Shown here: positions 16,363 to 28,124 of the stretch, in pieces
Layout of the letters: each line of letters starts with the position of its first letter
Position numbering within the stretch: position 1 is the stretch's first letter
Assembly (NCBI GenBank): GCA_029976075.1
Contig: JARKNW010000163.1
Span: forward strand, 1 to 64,000
Direction: 5' to 3'
Length of the DNA: 64,000 nt
DNA from: Pleomorphomonas sp.
GTDB lineage: Bacteria > Pseudomonadota > Alphaproteobacteria > Rhizobiales > Pleomorphomonadaceae
Program-made: the position numbers and the translations under genes
Notes under the pieces: generated by a model
What the model was told of the DNA's origin: nothing
The model's input: the letters and a program-made list of their open reading frames with translations, nothing else
Database searches by the model: none

Positions 16363-16899
16363 TCAGCAATCACCGTTCAGAATCGTATGGGTCGGCAGGA
16401 CCGTAATGCCACCGGGTGCGATCAGGCCGCCCCAAACCCAGTTGTGGTGATCGATGACGGCCTTGGCTGAAAGATGCGGCCGATCGGACACCGTGTGCGC
16501 GTCAGCGACAGGCACCACGGAAAACCCAAGTGTTGCGGCGCGGCGCACCGTCGCGTCGACGCAAAAGTCAGTCGCCCAACCAGCGACGAGCAGTCGTTCG
16601 GTCCCAAGATTGGTCAGGATTTCCCGAAGCGGCGTTTCATGAAACGAATCGTTGAGCGTCTTTGCGACGGCGAAATCATCGGGTGCACGTCTCAGCTCGG
16701 GCAAAAACCGCCAGCCGGGCGTGCCGGATTCGAAAATATCCCCAGCTGCCCCTGCATGCTGAATAAACACCACCCGGCCGCCGCGCTTACGGATCGCACC
16801 TCCAAGGGCGTTGATGCGTCCGACGACGCCAAGAAGGTCGTATTTCGGCAACCCCTCCCTAAGGCCGGTCTGCATATCGACGACGAGCAGCACATCCAC
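16363..16899 (-). CDS. Cysteine hydrolase of the isochorismatase/nicotinamidase superfamily
   Basis: A 178-residue single-domain hydrolase. The catalytic triad is visible: Asp8 in LLVVDMQTGL, Lys80 in DFAVAKTLNDSF and nucleophile Cys113 in WATDFCVDAT. The family hydrolyses amides such as nicotinamide and also isochorismate and N-carbamoyl compounds, so the substrate cannot be read from sequence. It stands alone, with a gene-poor stretch on either side. Confidence 0.82.
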   Translation of the reverse strand: MDVLLVVDMQTGLREGLPKYDLLGVVGRINALGGAIRKRGGRVVFIQHAGAAGDIFESGTPGWRFLPELRRAPDDFAVAKTLNDSFHETPLREILTNLGTERLLVAGWATDFCVDATVRRAATLGFSVVPVADAHTVSDRPHLSAKAVIDHHNWVWGGLIAPGGITVLPTHTILNGDC

Positions 16900-17272
16900 G
16901 TCAGCTCACTCCCCAGCGCGCCCCTTCGGGAAAGGTTACCCAAGCATGACGCGGCGAACTTGACCATTGGGGCAATTCCCTGTGCCGTGCCGTATTTTCT
17001 GGCATCGGCTGGAGCCAAGACTTCATGCCGAGCCCGAATTTGCTTGCCGCAGCGGCCTCTTTCCTGTATGAGCCCGCCATCGTTCAAGATGGACGATACC
17101 CGGCTGGGGGCTGAACGGAAGGTGGCTGCGCCGCAAGGCAAGGCCTCTGATCCCTGAACAAGGATCGTCTTCCCGTGTCTCCGCTCTCGATCTCGTATCT
17201 GTGGAGCCTTTCGGAGGGTTCGCAGAGGCTTGGCGCCGGGTGGTCAATGGAACCGAGAAAGGCTGTACAGAC
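16900..17272 (+). promoter_or_regulatory. Leader region of the rpsF-rpsR operon
   Basis: No gene is supported in these 373 bases. The last 120 bases before rpsF contain several short complementary segments and CCGGGTGG at about 17236-17243. A bS6:bS18-binding autoregulatory leader is common at this position in bacteria, so one may be present here, but I cannot fold it reliably. No clear -35/-10 pair stands out. Confidence 0.3.
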
Positions 17273-17719
17273 ATGGCGCTCTACGAGCACGTGTTCCTGG
17301 TCCGCCAGGACGTTTCCGCCCAGCAGGTGGAAACGATCGCTGACCAGTACAAGGCCGTCATTGAAGGCAATGGCGGCGCGGTGAAGAAGGTGGAGAACTG
17401 GGGCCTGCGCGCCCTCGCCTACCGCGTCAAGAAGAACCGCAAGGCTCACTACGTCCTGTTCAATCTCGATGCGCCGCATGCCGCCGTCGCCGAACTGGAG
17501 CGTCAGGAAAGCCTCAGCGAAGACATTCTCCGCACGATGACCATTCGCGTCGACGAGCTCGAGGAAGGCCCTTCGGCCATGCTTCAGAAGCGCGACCGTG
17601 ACGAGCGTGACGGCGTTCCCGCCGGCCGTGGTGATCGTGGTGGCTTCCGTGGTGGCGACCGTGGTCCGCGTCGTGACCGCGCTCCCCGTCGTGATGCCGA
17701 AGCTGGGGACATGGAATAA
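17273..17719 (+). CDS. rpsF: 30S ribosomal protein bS6
   Basis: bS6 pairs with bS18 on the platform of the small subunit. The protein begins [13 protein letters not shown], and the core (to about residue 100) includes [18 protein letters not shown] and AHYVLFNLD. As in other Hyphomicrobiales there is a long C-terminal extension, here rich in Arg, Gly and Asp ([13 protein letters not shown]), giving 148 residues. The frame is open further upstream, but the ATG at 17273 matches the family start. Confidence 0.97.
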   Translation: MALYEHVFLVRQDVSAQQVETIADQYKAVIEGNGGAVKKVENWGLRALAYRVKKNRKAHYVLFNLDAPHAAVAELERQESLSEDILRTMTIRVDELEEGPSAMLQKRDRDERDGVPAGRGDRGGFRGGDRGPRRDRAPRRDAEAGDME

Positions 17720-17721
17720 TC

Positions 17722-17970
17722 ATGGAAATCACTTCTCTCCCCGCCGCTCGCCGTCCGTTCTTCCGTCGTCGGAAGACCTGCCCGTTCTCCGGCGCCAATG
17801 CTCCGAAGATCGACTACAAGGACGTGCGTCTCCTGCAGCGCTACATCTCTGAGCGTGGCAAGATCGTTCCGTCCCGCATTACTGCTGTCTCGGCCAAGAA
17901 GCAGCGCGAGCTCGCCCAGGCGATCAAGCGGGCCCGTATCCTCGGCCTGCTGCCGTTCATCATCAAGTGA
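17722..17970 (+). CDS. rpsR: 30S ribosomal protein bS18
   Basis: An 82-residue ribosomal protein with the family pattern: [40 protein letters not shown] and [12 protein letters not shown]. It starts two bases after the rpsF stop and is co-transcribed with it. Confidence 0.98.
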   Translation: MEITSLPAARRPFFRRRKTCPFSGANAPKIDYKDVRLLQRYISERGKIVPSRITAVSAKKQRELAQAIKRARILGLLPFIIK

Positions 17971-18118
17971 TGGTGGGCGCCTGAAGGCGCACAGAGATAC
18001 CCGGCGTCGCGATTGTCTCGCGGCGCCTCTTCCGCAAAGTTGGGATGCGGCCTCGGCTCGGCACCCCTAACCGCCCGACGACATGGGTCGTCGATCAAAG
18101 CATCGGTCGTCATGTTTG

Positions 18119-19087
18119 ATGACCGCGCGGGACAGCGAGACAAACGTGAACGGACTTATTCTCGGCATCGCAGCGGGTGCCGCCTCTGCTCTTCTGTTTG
18201 CAGCCGTCACGAGTGGCGGTGCCCTTGGCACGCCGCTATTTTTCATGTCCGCTCTTCCAGTCGCCATCGTCACCATAGGCTGGGGTACGCTTGCCGGAAT
18301 CGCGGCCGTGCTCGCCGGATTCTTGGGCCTCTTGGCCTTCGTGTCCTGGAAGGCAGCACTTCTGCATGCACTGGTGATTGCCGCTCCCATGGCGTTCTAT
18401 GCCTATCTCGTCGGGCTTGGTCGACCGCTCGACGCTGAAGGCAATGACTTCGAATGGTATCCGCTTCGCCGGATCTTCACGGCGATGGTGCTGGTGACGG
18501 CCGCAACCATTGTCGCCGTCGGCATGATTATCGGCTTTGATGTCCAGGCAACCGCCAGCGATGTCGCCGACATGCTGGTCTCCATGGGCCAGAACTCCGG
18601 TGAGTTCGGTACGCCGACACGCGAAGAGCTGATGCCGGCACTCCTCATCTACATGCGTTTGATGCCTCTCGCGCTTGCCATGTTCTGGCTGGTGCTCACG
18701 GCTTTCAACCTTTGGCTGGGTGGTCGCATCGTACGCCTGTCTGGACGATTGAAACGAGGCGATGATGCCATCGCCGAAACGCTTTCGCTGCCATTTTGGA
18801 TGGCCGTTGTGTTCGTCGTAGCGGCGCTCCTTGCCAGCCTCGATACCTCCGTCGGGCTGGTTGCTGGCGTCATCGCGGGCGCGGCAGGCATGGGCTTCGC
18901 TTTGGTGGGATTTGCCGTTCTCCATGTTTTCGTGCGTGGCAATCCGGCCGCCCCGCTGATTCTTGGCGTCACTTACGGCGCCACCTTCGTCCTTTCGATC
19001 CCACTCATTCCGCTGGCGATCGCCGGCATTCTCGATGGTCCGCTCGGCCTCAGGGCCAAGCGGCTCAACAAACGACCGGGTGCCTGA
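18119..19087 (+). CDS. DUF2232-family multi-pass membrane protein
   Basis: A 322-residue inner-membrane protein with about eight hydrophobic helices. The start shows LILGIAAGAASALLFAAV and the centre a soluble loop (EGNDFEWYPLRRIF). Proteins of this type (DUF2232, related to Bacillus YybS) sit between rpsR and rplI in many alphaproteobacteria; their function is unknown. The ATG at 18119 is used; a GTG at 18146 (VNGLILG) is an equally good alternative because it matches the usual short N-terminus. Confidence 0.8.
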   Translation: MTARDSETNVNGLILGIAAGAASALLFAAVTSGGALGTPLFFMSALPVAIVTIGWGTLAGIAAVLAGFLGLLAFVSWKAALLHALVIAAPMAFYAYLVGLGRPLDAEGNDFEWYPLRRIFTAMVLVTAATIVAVGMIIGFDVQATASDVADMLVSMGQNSGEFGTPTREELMPALLIYMRLMPLALAMFWLVLTAFNLWLGGRIVRLSGRLKRGDDAIAETLSLPFWMAVVFVVAALLASLDTSVGLVAGVIAGAAGMGFALVGFAVLHVFVRGNPAAPLILGVTYGATFVLSIPLIPLAIAGILDGPLGLRAKRLNKRPGA

Positions 19088-19144
19088 CGGCCTCGATCTC
19101 CCAAACGGCGGCAACGCCAGGACAAACAGACTGGAGTACAGAAA

Positions 19145-19708
19145 ATGAAGGTTATCCTTCTCGAGCGCATCGGTAAGCACGGCACCCTCGGCGAGACCAT
19201 CAGGGTTCGCGACGGCTTCGCCCGCAACTATCTCCTGCCGCAGGGCAAGGCGCTGCGCGCCACCAAGGAGAACCAGGCCCGCTTCGATCGTGAGCGTGCC
19301 GCCCTCGAGGTCCGCAATGCCGAGCGCAAGTCGTCGGCCGAGCAGATCAAGGTCGGCCTCGACCAGCGTTCCTTCGTGGTGGTCCGTCAGGCTGCCGAGA
19401 CCGGACAGCTCTATGGCTCCGTTGCCGCTCGCGACATCGTCGACATCCTCGCCGCCGCCGGTGAGACCATCACCCGTTCGCAGGTGAACATCAACTCGCC
19501 GATCAAGAATCTCGGTGTCCACACCGTCGAGATCATCCTGCACGCCGACGTGCACGCCACCATCACCCTCAACATCGCTCGTTCCGAGGAAGAAGCTCAG
19601 CGTCAGGCCAAGGGCGAGGACGTCACCGCCAACGCCCGCGAAGACACCTTCGTCCGCGAAGTCAGCTCGGTGCTTGAGGACGAGGGAATGGACCGCGAAG
19701 AGCTCTGA
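19145..19708 (+). CDS. rplI: 50S ribosomal protein bL9
   Basis: bL9 binds 23S rRNA near the base of the L1 stalk. The N-terminal domain starts [17 protein letters not shown] with the signature [14 protein letters not shown] long connecting helix follows (about 45-75), then the C-terminal domain with [12 protein letters not shown] and [11 protein letters not shown]. An acidic C-terminal extension of about 35 residues (to 187) is typical of alphaproteobacteria. It ends with a strong terminator. Confidence 0.97.
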   Translation: MKVILLERIGKHGTLGETIRVRDGFARNYLLPQGKALRATKENQARFDRERAALEVRNAERKSSAEQIKVGLDQRSFVVVRQAAETGQLYGSVAARDIVDILAAAGETITRSQVNINSPIKNLGVHTVEIILHADVHATITLNIARSEEEAQRQAKGEDVTANAREDTFVREVSSVLEDEGMDREEL

Positions 19709-19743
19709 GCCGGCTTAGGTTCAGGCTCGTCGCTAGAGATCTG

Positions 19744-19771
19744 CCCCGGGGCTAATATCCCCGGGGTTTTT
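19744..19771 (+). terminator. Rho-independent terminator after rplI
   Basis: A perfect CCCCGGGG (19744-19751) / CCCCGGGG (19759-19766) stem with loop CTAATAT is followed by TTTTT. Confidence 0.93.
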
Positions 19772-19962
19772 CGTGCCCAAACAATAGCCTACCGATTCCC
19801 TCAACGCGGCGTTGCCTGACCGCCAGAGTCAATGCTCAATGTCGGGAAATTCGACTCCTTTGTGAATTATGGGAGTCGATGACAACTGCCGCGTCCTGTC
19901 AGGACGGGGCTTGATACTGTTCTCTCTTCGTCAGCCAGAACGCATAGGAACCCTTCCGTCCC

Positions 19963-21450
19963 ATGTCCACCATCCGCCGTGTCGAAGATCAGGCTACAGC
20001 GCTCGCCCGCAGCGCACCGCACAATGTCGAGGCGGAACGACAGCTGCTTGGTGCCATGCTGATGAACAACGAGACGTTCTTCCGCGTCTCCGACTTCCTT
20101 GAGCCTCCGCACTTCTTCATCGAGCAGCACAAGGCGATCTACGAGAAGATCGGCCAGCTCATCCGCGGCGGCAAGGTCGCCTCGCCGATCACTCTGAAGA
20201 CTTTCTACCCGGCCGATTACCAGATCGCCGAGATGCCGGTGACGCAGTATTTGCTGCGCCTCGCCTCCGAGGCGACCACCATCATCAACGCCGAGGACTA
20301 TGGCCGCATCATCCACGACCTTGCCGTTCGCCGCGATCTGATCCGCATCGGCGAGGACATGGTCAACATCGCCTACGACGCGCCGATCGACATGCCGCCC
20401 CGCGCCCAGATCGAGGATGCCGAGCGCCGGCTGTTCGGTATCGCCGAAAGCGGCCGTTACGAAGGTGGCTTCCACACGTTTTCCGACGCGCTGCGCGAAG
20501 CCATCGACATGGCCGCCGCCGCCTATCAGCGTGACGGTCACCTGTCGGGCATTGCGACCGGCCTCAACGATCTCGACAGGACGATGGGCGGTCTGCAGCG
20601 TTCCGACTTGATCATCCTCGCGGCCCGCCCCGCCATGGGCAAGACATCGCTGGTCACCAACATCGCCTTCAACGTTGCCAACGCCTATGAGGCAGCCGAG
20701 CAGCCGGACGGCTCTCTGAAGACGGTGAACGGTGGCATCGTCGGCTTCTTCAGCTTGGAAATGTCGTCCGAGCAACTGGCGACGCGTATTCTCGCCGAGC
20801 AATCGGAAGTGTCGTCGTCCGACATCCGACGCGGCAACATCGATGAGAACCAGTTTGCCAAGCTCGCCGCCGTCGCCCAGCGCATGCAGACGCTGCCGCT
20901 ATACATCGACCACACGGGCGGCATCTCCATCGCCCAGCTCGCCGCCCGCGCCCGTCGTTTGAAGCGTCAGCGTGGTCTCGACGTCGTCATCGTCGACTAT
21001 CTCCAACTGCTGTCCGGTTCATCGAAGGCGGCGCAAGGCGGCCGCGTGCAGGAAATCACCGAGATCACCACCGGTCTCAAGGCACTCGCCAAGGAACTGG
21101 CCGTTCCGATCATTGCCCTCTCCCAGCTGTCCCGTCAGGTTGAAAGTCGTGACGACAAGCGACCACAGCTATCCGACTTGCGTGAATCCGGCTCGATCGA
21201 GCAGGACGCCGACGTGGTGATGTTCATCTACCGCGACGAATATTACCTGCAGTCGCGGATGCCCAAGGAAGGCACCGAGGACTTCTTCAAGTGGCAGACC
21301 GAAATGGATCGCGTCACCGGCAAGGCCGAAGTGATCATCGGCAAGCAACGCCACGGCCCCACAGGCACCGTGCAACTCGCGTTCGACGCCTCCGTCACCC
21401 GCTTCTCGGATCTCGCCAAGGAAGACTATCTACCCGAGCGTTTCGAGTGA
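19963..21450 (+). CDS. dnaB: Replicative DNA helicase DnaB
   Basis: DnaB is the hexameric 5'-3' helicase at the replication fork. The N-terminal domain (about 15-120) starts with PHNVEAERQLLGAML. The RecA-like ATPase has Walker A ARPAMGKTS with Lys227, Walker B VVIVDYLQLL and the C-terminal motif LSDLRESGSIEQDADVV. Length is 495 residues with no intein at the usual P-loop insertion site. It has its own upstream region of about 190 bases after the rplI terminator. Confidence 0.98.
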   Translation: MSTIRRVEDQATALARSAPHNVEAERQLLGAMLMNNETFFRVSDFLEPPHFFIEQHKAIYEKIGQLIRGGKVASPITLKTFYPADYQIAEMPVTQYLLRLASEATTIINAEDYGRIIHDLAVRRDLIRIGEDMVNIAYDAPIDMPPRAQIEDAERRLFGIAESGRYEGGFHTFSDALREAIDMAAAAYQRDGHLSGIATGLNDLDRTMGGLQRSDLIILAARPAMGKTSLVTNIAFNVANAYEAAEQPDGSLKTVNGGIVGFFSLEMSSEQLATRILAEQSEVSSSDIRRGNIDENQFAKLAAVAQRMQTLPLYIDHTGGISIAQLAARARRLKRQRGLDVVIVDYLQLLSGSSKAAQGGRVQEITEITTGLKALAKELAVPIIALSQLSRQVESRDDKRPQLSDLRESGSIEQDADVVMFIYRDEYYLQSRMPKEGTEDFFKWQTEMDRVTGKAEVIIGKQRHGPTGTVQLAFDASVTRFSDLAKEDYLPERFE

Positions 21451-21470
21451 ACCGCGTCTTCTGAAATGCA

Positions 21471-21502
21471 AAGGCCCCGGCGAACTTGATCGGGGCCTTT
21501 TC
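21471..21502. terminator. Bidirectional terminator between dnaB and the convergent esterase gene
   Basis: AAGGCCCCG (21471-21479) pairs with CGGGGCCTT (21491-21499), followed by TTTCC on the plus strand. On the minus strand the tail is weaker (TGCATTTC). Confidence 0.8.
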
Positions 21503-21518
21503 CTCAAGTCTGTAGACC

Positions 21519-22874
21519 TTATTTCGCGGCGAGAAAGTCGCTCACCTCAAGCAGCACGAACTCGTCATCATCTGCCTTGTCGACGACGCGCCCGGCCGAG
21601 TACGGCAGGTTGTTGTCATTGCCAACCACGATATGCGTGGCGTCGACCACATCGACATTCTCAATGGTAACGAAGGGCATCGTATAGACGCCATTCGCCG
21701 TGCCCTGCTTGGCCTTACCATCGGGATCGGCGATGTTCAGAAGGTCGATGTAGCCGACCTTGCGCACCGCCTTGCCGACATTGTCGTCGCCGAAGGCGAT
21801 CTTGTAGATTCGCTTGTGCTTGGCCGGCTTGTCGAAGCAGGTCGGCTCGGGCTTGGCCGGATCCGCGCAGGCCCTGTCGGCAAGACCTGCACCACCGTCC
21901 CGCTCGATCACCAGCGCCGTCCCGCCGTCGATCATGTTGAAGTCGCCAATGTTGGTACCCGTTCCCGAGAACGGATAGAGCCACGAGCGACCGGTCCAGG
22001 CCTTCTTGGCCACATCGAACTCGACGAGACGTGTCGCCGTCGCGCCGTCCGCCTCTTCGAACTTGCCATTGCCAAGGTAGAGCGGTCCTTCCAGCAGCCC
22101 ATAGAGCTTGCTGCCGTCCTTGGACTGGGCCAACCCCTCGAAACCGTTCGAACGGCGAAGATTGAAGGCCGGCAGAGGCTTGGTGGGATCAGCCGGCAGG
22201 CTCAGCGTAGGATTATCGGGGGACATCACCGGCTTGCCATCTACCAGCGTCGGTATGACATCGGTCAGCTTGCCGTCGGCGGTAACGTGGATGAGATAGG
22301 GGCCGAGCTCCTCGCCTATCCAGAAACCTTCACCGACGGGTTGGATCGACTCGATGTCGAAGTCCGCGCCGGTGAGGTACCGCTTTTCGGCACCTTCCAT
22401 GACGATCGGAAACGGTGCGACCTTGTCCGGATCGCTGAGAAAGACGGTTTCACGCCGATCAACTTTACCGGCCTGCCAGTCGAACTTGATATGATGCAGC
22501 ATCAGCATGGCATCCGTGGAGTTCGCCTTGCTTCCGAAGCCATTGTCGCTGAGCGTCCAGAAGCTGCCATCGGCCATCGTCTTGATGCCTGAAAAGCCCT
22601 GCACCGCCTGGCCATCGAACGGCAGGCCGAGGCCGGTCTTGCGAACGCCGTCGAGGCCGGGAACCGAGCCGAGCTCCGTTGCGCGCTTGCGATCCGGTGT
22701 TGTGAATTTGCCCGCTTGCTTCAGAAACTCAGGGGCGTCGATCGGCGCTGCGATGATCGTGTTCGCAGGCAGGATGGCTTGCGACACCAACGTTGCCTTG
22801 AATGCCGTCTCATTGGCTATGGCAAAGGCCGTGGAAATGACGAAGGCGACGGACGCCAGGAGCAATCTCTTCAT
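21519..22874 (-). CDS. Secreted esterase-like protein of the phytase-like beta-propeller family
   Basis: A 451-residue exported protein (signal peptide MKRLLLASVAFVISTAFAIA) of the family annotated as esterase-like activity of phytase. Typical segments are GFSGIKTMADGSFWTLSDNG, GEGFWIGEELGPYLIHV and NGFEGLAQSKDGSKLYGLLEG, consistent with a beta-propeller. The exact substrate in this family is not settled; a role in phosphate-ester or organic phosphorus use is possible. The ATG at 22874 has AGGTGAG upstream; the longer frame is not used. It is a single gene ending at a shared terminator. Confidence 0.83.
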   Translation of the reverse strand: MKRLLLASVAFVISTAFAIANETAFKATLVSQAILPANTIIAAPIDAPEFLKQAGKFTTPDRKRATELGSVPGLDGVRKTGLGLPFDGQAVQGFSGIKTMADGSFWTLSDNGFGSKANSTDAMLMLHHIKFDWQAGKVDRRETVFLSDPDKVAPFPIVMEGAEKRYLTGADFDIESIQPVGEGFWIGEELGPYLIHVTADGKLTDVIPTLVDGKPVMSPDNPTLSLPADPTKPLPAFNLRRSNGFEGLAQSKDGSKLYGLLEGPLYLGNGKFEEADGATATRLVEFDVAKKAWTGRSWLYPFSGTGTNIGDFNMIDGGTALVIERDGGAGLADRACADPAKPEPTCFDKPAKHKRIYKIAFGDDNVGKAVRKVGYIDLLNIADPDGKAKQGTANGVYTMPFVTIENVDVVDATHIVVGNDNNLPYSAGRVVDKADDDEFVLLEVSDFLAAK

Positions 22875-22977
22875 TGGGCTCACCTGAATTGAATGGGGAA
22901 ACCCGAGCTTAGTAGGAAATACGGATGTCAGTTGATTGACGCCGTGGTGACGGTTCAGTGATGCTGACAAAGCTCCT

Positions 22978-23016
22978 TGAAAAGAAACGCCCCGGTGAAG
23001 CGTTTCACCGGGGCGT
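22978..23016 (-). terminator. Strong terminator downstream of the peptide transporter operon
   Basis: A perfect 13-bp stem (ACGCCCCGGTGAA, 22987-22999, with TTCACCGGGGCGT, 23004-23016) is followed on the minus strand by TTTCTTTTC. The plus-strand side also has TTTTTC nearby, so it may work in both directions. Confidence 0.88.
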
Positions 23017-23063
23017 AGAATTTTTCATTCCGCCGTACTCAGGCGGCAATCACATGAGCCAGC

Positions 23064-24578
23064 TCAGTTCTTCTTGGTTTCCTCGAGGAAGAAGCGACCG
23101 AGCGGGTTCTGATCGAAGTTCTCGATGTTGGCGCGGGTCACGTTGATGTAGGGGCTATAATAGAGGTCAATCCAGTTGACGTCGTCCTTGGCCATCTTCT
23201 GGAGGTCGATGTACATCTGCTCGCGCTTCTTGGGATCCATTTCAACGCGTGCCGCCGCGACCAGATCCTTGACGGGCTGGCTCTTGTAGCGGGTCATGTA
23301 GTTCATATTGCTGTCGTCGCCCAGCGTGAACGTCGTCTTCTGGTCGGGATCCAGAATGTCGTTGGTCCAGTACATGACGGACAGATCATAGGACCCGTCG
23401 ATCAGCATGTTCCAGCTCTGGCTGGGGTCGACCTTTTGCAGATCGACGGTAACGCCGGCTTTGGCCAGCATCTGTTGCATCAACACGGCGATCTGTTCGT
23501 CGGCCTCATTGCCGGCATTGACGACGTAGTTGAGTTTCAAATCCGAAGCGCCGGCTGCTGCCAGCATCGCCTTGGCCTTCTCCGGATCGTAGGGGCGCTG
23601 AAGATTGTCGGCGTAGTGATAGAGGGCACCCTTCGGAATATAGGAATAGGCCACCTCGCCAATCCCGAAGGTCACCGCGTCGACGATCGCCTTCTTGTCG
23701 ATCGCCATATCGAGCGCCTGCCGGACCTCCTTCTTGCCGAGCAGTCCATGCGAATGGTTGATCAGCATGTGGTCTTCGCGGGTCGATGGGTTGGCGACGA
23801 TCTTGAGGTTCGGATCTTTCTTCAGTTCGGCCACTCGAGAGAACGGCACGAACAGCGCCGTGTCGAGTTCGCCGGCCTGAACCTTCAGCATGCGGGTGTT
23901 GTCGTCGGGAATCGAAATCCACTCGACGCCGTCGAGGCTGACGTTCGCAGCGTCCCAATAGTTGGGATTCTTCTCGAGGATCACGCGATCGCCGCGGCGC
24001 CATTCCTTGACCGCGAAGGCACCCGAACCGATCGGTGCCTCGCCGAAGGCGTCCTCACCCTCCGATTCCACCACCTTCTTGGGCAGCACGGACACGTTGG
24101 GCAGCGCCATCGACGACAGGAAAGGCGCCGAAGGCGTCTTCAACTTGACAACAAGCGTCTTGGGATCAGCGGCTGTAGCGGTGTCAACGACCTTGAAGCT
24201 GTCGGCCCACAGTGAACCCGGATTGTCGCGAATGCGCAGGATGGAGAAGGCGGCGTCATCGGCAGTCACCGCGTCGCCATTCGAGAACTTGGCGTCCCGC
24301 AGCTTGAAGGTATAGGTCAAGCCGTCGTCGGAGATGGTCCAGCTTTCGGCAAGGCCCGGAATGAGTTTGGTACCCGACTTGTCGACACGCACCAGAACGT
24401 CGAACACATTCGAGAACACCCAGTTGTCGACGTTCTGAGCCGTCTTGATGGGGTCGAACGTGGTGCCGTCTTCGCGGCGTCCGATGGTCAGCACACCGGC
24501 GGCATCGGCGATCGAAGTGCCAAAGACGAGAGTGGCAAGAACGGTAGCCACGCTGAGTCTGGTCCATTTTGCGGTCAT
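23064..24578 (-). CDS. ABC transporter substrate-binding protein, oligopeptide/dipeptide type (SBP family 5)
   Basis: A periplasmic 504-residue binding protein with signal peptide (MTAKWTRLSVATVLATLVFG). It follows the family layout: LTIGRREDGTTFDPIKTA near the mature N-terminus, ESWTISDDGLTYTFKLRD, and PIGSGAFAVKEWRRGDR. Members bind di- or oligopeptides, glutathione, opines or other amides. The frame is open far upstream, but the ATG at 24578 has AAGGGAA and begins the signal peptide. It is the last gene of the operon, 17 bases after the ATPase; with the proline-iminopeptidase gene at the operon head, peptides or amides are the likely cargo. Confidence 0.92.
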   Translation of the reverse strand: MTAKWTRLSVATVLATLVFGTSIADAAGVLTIGRREDGTTFDPIKTAQNVDNWVFSNVFDVLVRVDKSGTKLIPGLAESWTISDDGLTYTFKLRDAKFSNGDAVTADDAAFSILRIRDNPGSLWADSFKVVDTATAADPKTLVVKLKTPSAPFLSSMALPNVSVLPKKVVESEGEDAFGEAPIGSGAFAVKEWRRGDRVILEKNPNYWDAANVSLDGVEWISIPDDNTRMLKVQAGELDTALFVPFSRVAELKKDPNLKIVANPSTREDHMLINHSHGLLGKKEVRQALDMAIDKKAIVDAVTFGIGEVAYSYIPKGALYHYADNLQRPYDPEKAKAMLAAAGASDLKLNYVVNAGNEADEQIAVLMQQMLAKAGVTVDLQKVDPSQSWNMLIDGSYDLSVMYWTNDILDPDQKTTFTLGDDSNMNYMTRYKSQPVKDLVAAARVEMDPKKREQMYIDLQKMAKDDVNWIDLYYSPYINVTRANIENFDQNPLGRFFLEETKKN

Positions 24579-24595
24579 GTTGTGTTCCCTTCTGG

Positions 24596-26307
<1,712 letters not shown>

Positions 26308-26311
<4 letters not shown>

Positions 26312-27144
26312 TCGCGCACCCCCAGGAGATCGCCGAGGCCGTCGCCGGTCAGCGAAAAGCCGAAAGCCAGTGTCACGATGGATAGACCGGGAAACAACGT
26401 GATCCACCAGGCCGTAGTGATGAAACTCTGTCCCTCCGCCACCATGACACCCCATTCGGCAAGCGGCGGCTGTACGCCAAGGCCGAGATAGCTTATGGCG
26501 GCACCCGAGAGCAGCACCAGTACGCAGTCCGACATGGAGAACACCACCGAGCCAGCAATCGCGTTGGGCAAAAGATGGCGGAACATGATGCGCGGACCGG
26601 AGAAGCCAAGGCTCAACGCCGCCGTTGCATAGTCGACGGTCTTCAAGACCAGCGTCTGCGCCCTGATCAGGCGGGCGTAGGACACCCAGCCGACCAGTGC
26701 CATCGCGATGTAAAAGCTCTGAAGGCCCGGTCCGAGGATGGCGATGATGGAGAGCATCAGCACCAGGAAGGGAAAGGCCAGGATGATGTCGATGATGCGC
26801 ATGAAGACGGTGTCGACCTTGCCACCGAGATAGCCGGCCAGAGTACCCACCACCGTGCCGATCAGGAAGGGAAAGACAACGCCGATCACCGCGATCTGCA
26901 GGTCGATGCGGGTGCCCCAGATGACACGGGTCAGGATGTCGCGGCCGAAGTTGTCGGTGCCGAAGGGATGCGCCCAGGACGGCGGCTGGAGGCGCAGATC
27001 GCCGTTTTGCAGGATCGGGTCGTAAGGAGCGATCAACGGCGCCAGGATGGCGACAAGAAGAAAGGCGGCGAGCAGGATCAGTCCGGCGAGCAAGGTTGGC
27101 CGCCGCCGGACGGCCTTCCAGGCCGGAGCGAGCGCGGCGGTCAT
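26308..27144 (-). CDS. Peptide ABC transporter permease (DppC/OppC type)
   Basis: An inner-membrane subunit of 278 residues with an N-terminal cytoplasmic stretch, a first helix (LAGLILLAAFLLVAILAPLI) and the periplasmic motif DNFGRDILTRVIWGTR characteristic of DppC-type permeases. The ABC-coupling loop is about at SLGFSGPRIMFRHLLPNA. It overlaps the neighbouring genes by ATGA at both ends. Confidence 0.93.
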
Positions 27145-28079
27145 TGCTTCACCCTCGGATCGATGGCAACGGTGACGATATCGGCGAGGAAGTTCACCAG
27201 CACCGTCGCGCAGGCAAACACCATGGCAACGCCCTGAACGACCATGTAGTCGCGCGAGAAGATGGCGCGGACCAGCAGTTGCCCCATGCCCGGCAGCGCA
27301 AAGACACTTTCAACCACGACGGTTCCGCCGATCAGCCACCCGATGTTCACGGCCAGCAGGTTGACGGTCGGCACCAGCGAGTTGGGCATCACGTGCCGCC
27401 AGAAGACGATGCTCTCCGGCATGCCGCGTGCCCGGGCTGCCGTGGCGAGGTCTCCCTTCAGCTCGGCGATCATCGCCGTGCGAAGCGAACGGATCAGCAC
27501 GGTCGAAAGCGATAGCGCGATGGTCAGAGACGGTAGGATCAGATGGTAGAGCTTGTCACCGATGGTTTCGCCATAGCCGGACACCGGGAAGACGTCCAGC
27601 CTGACCGAGAAGAAGATGATCAGCATCAGCGCCAGCCAGAACGGGGGAAAGCCGATACCGAATGTCGATATGAAGCGCACGATGTGATCGGCGGGGCCGC
27701 CGTTCGATCTGGCGGCCAGCGAGGCGAGTGGCACGGCGAGCACGAGCGAGAGCAGAACCGAACAGAGCACCAGCGCGAGCGTCGGCTCGATGCGGGTCGT
27801 GATCAGCCTGAGGACATCGATCTTGTAGAGGATCGACTTGCCCATCTCGCCCTGGGCGAGGTTCTGGAGAAAATAGATGTACTGCAGCCACATAGGCTGG
27901 TCGAGGCCATACTGGGCGCGGACGGCGGCGATGGCGGCCGGCGTCGACTTGGTACCGAGCAGCACACGCGCCGGATCGCCCGGGATCAGGCGCACCAGAA
28001 TAAAGGTGATGACGCTGATGCCGAACAGCACCGGCAGGAACTGCAGGGGGCGATAGAGAACGAACTTATACCGGTGCAT
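27141..28079 (-). CDS. Peptide ABC transporter permease (DppB/OppB type)
   Basis: A 312-residue permease with six helices. The N-terminus RPLQFLPVLFGISVITFILV followed by LIPGDPARVLLG and the GLDQPMWLQY segment are typical of DppB. The coupling loop reads ATAARARGMPESIVFWRHVMPN. It pairs with the DppC-type protein to form the channel. It lies 45 bases downstream of the proline-iminopeptidase gene, so the five genes probably form one transcript. Confidence 0.94.
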   Translation of the reverse strand: MHRYKFVLYRPLQFLPVLFGISVITFILVRLIPGDPARVLLGTKSTPAAIAAVRAQYGLDQPMWLQYIYFLQNLAQGEMGKSILYKIDVLRLITTRIEPTLALVLCSVLLSLVLAVPLASLAARSNGGPADHIVRFISTFGIGFPPFWLALMLIIFFSVRLDVFPVSGYGETIGDKLYHLILPSLTIALSLSTVLIRSLRTAMIAELKGDLATAARARGMPESIVFWRHVMPNSLVPTVNLLAVNIGWLIGGTVVVESVFALPGMGQLLVRAIFSRDYMVVQGVAMVFACATVLVNFLADIVTVAIDPRVKQ

Positions 28080-28124
28080 CGTGGCTTCCGGACTTGGCGA
28101 TGATTGGTCGAGTGGGGATGTACG

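Noticed and set aside
18236..19555. Reverse-strand frame of 439 codons opposite the DUF2232 gene and rplI
   Set aside because: A shadow of high-GC coding sequence; both opposite genes are clearly real.
20600..21300. Intein in dnaB
   Set aside because: The P-loop and following motifs are contiguous; length is that of an intein-free DnaB.
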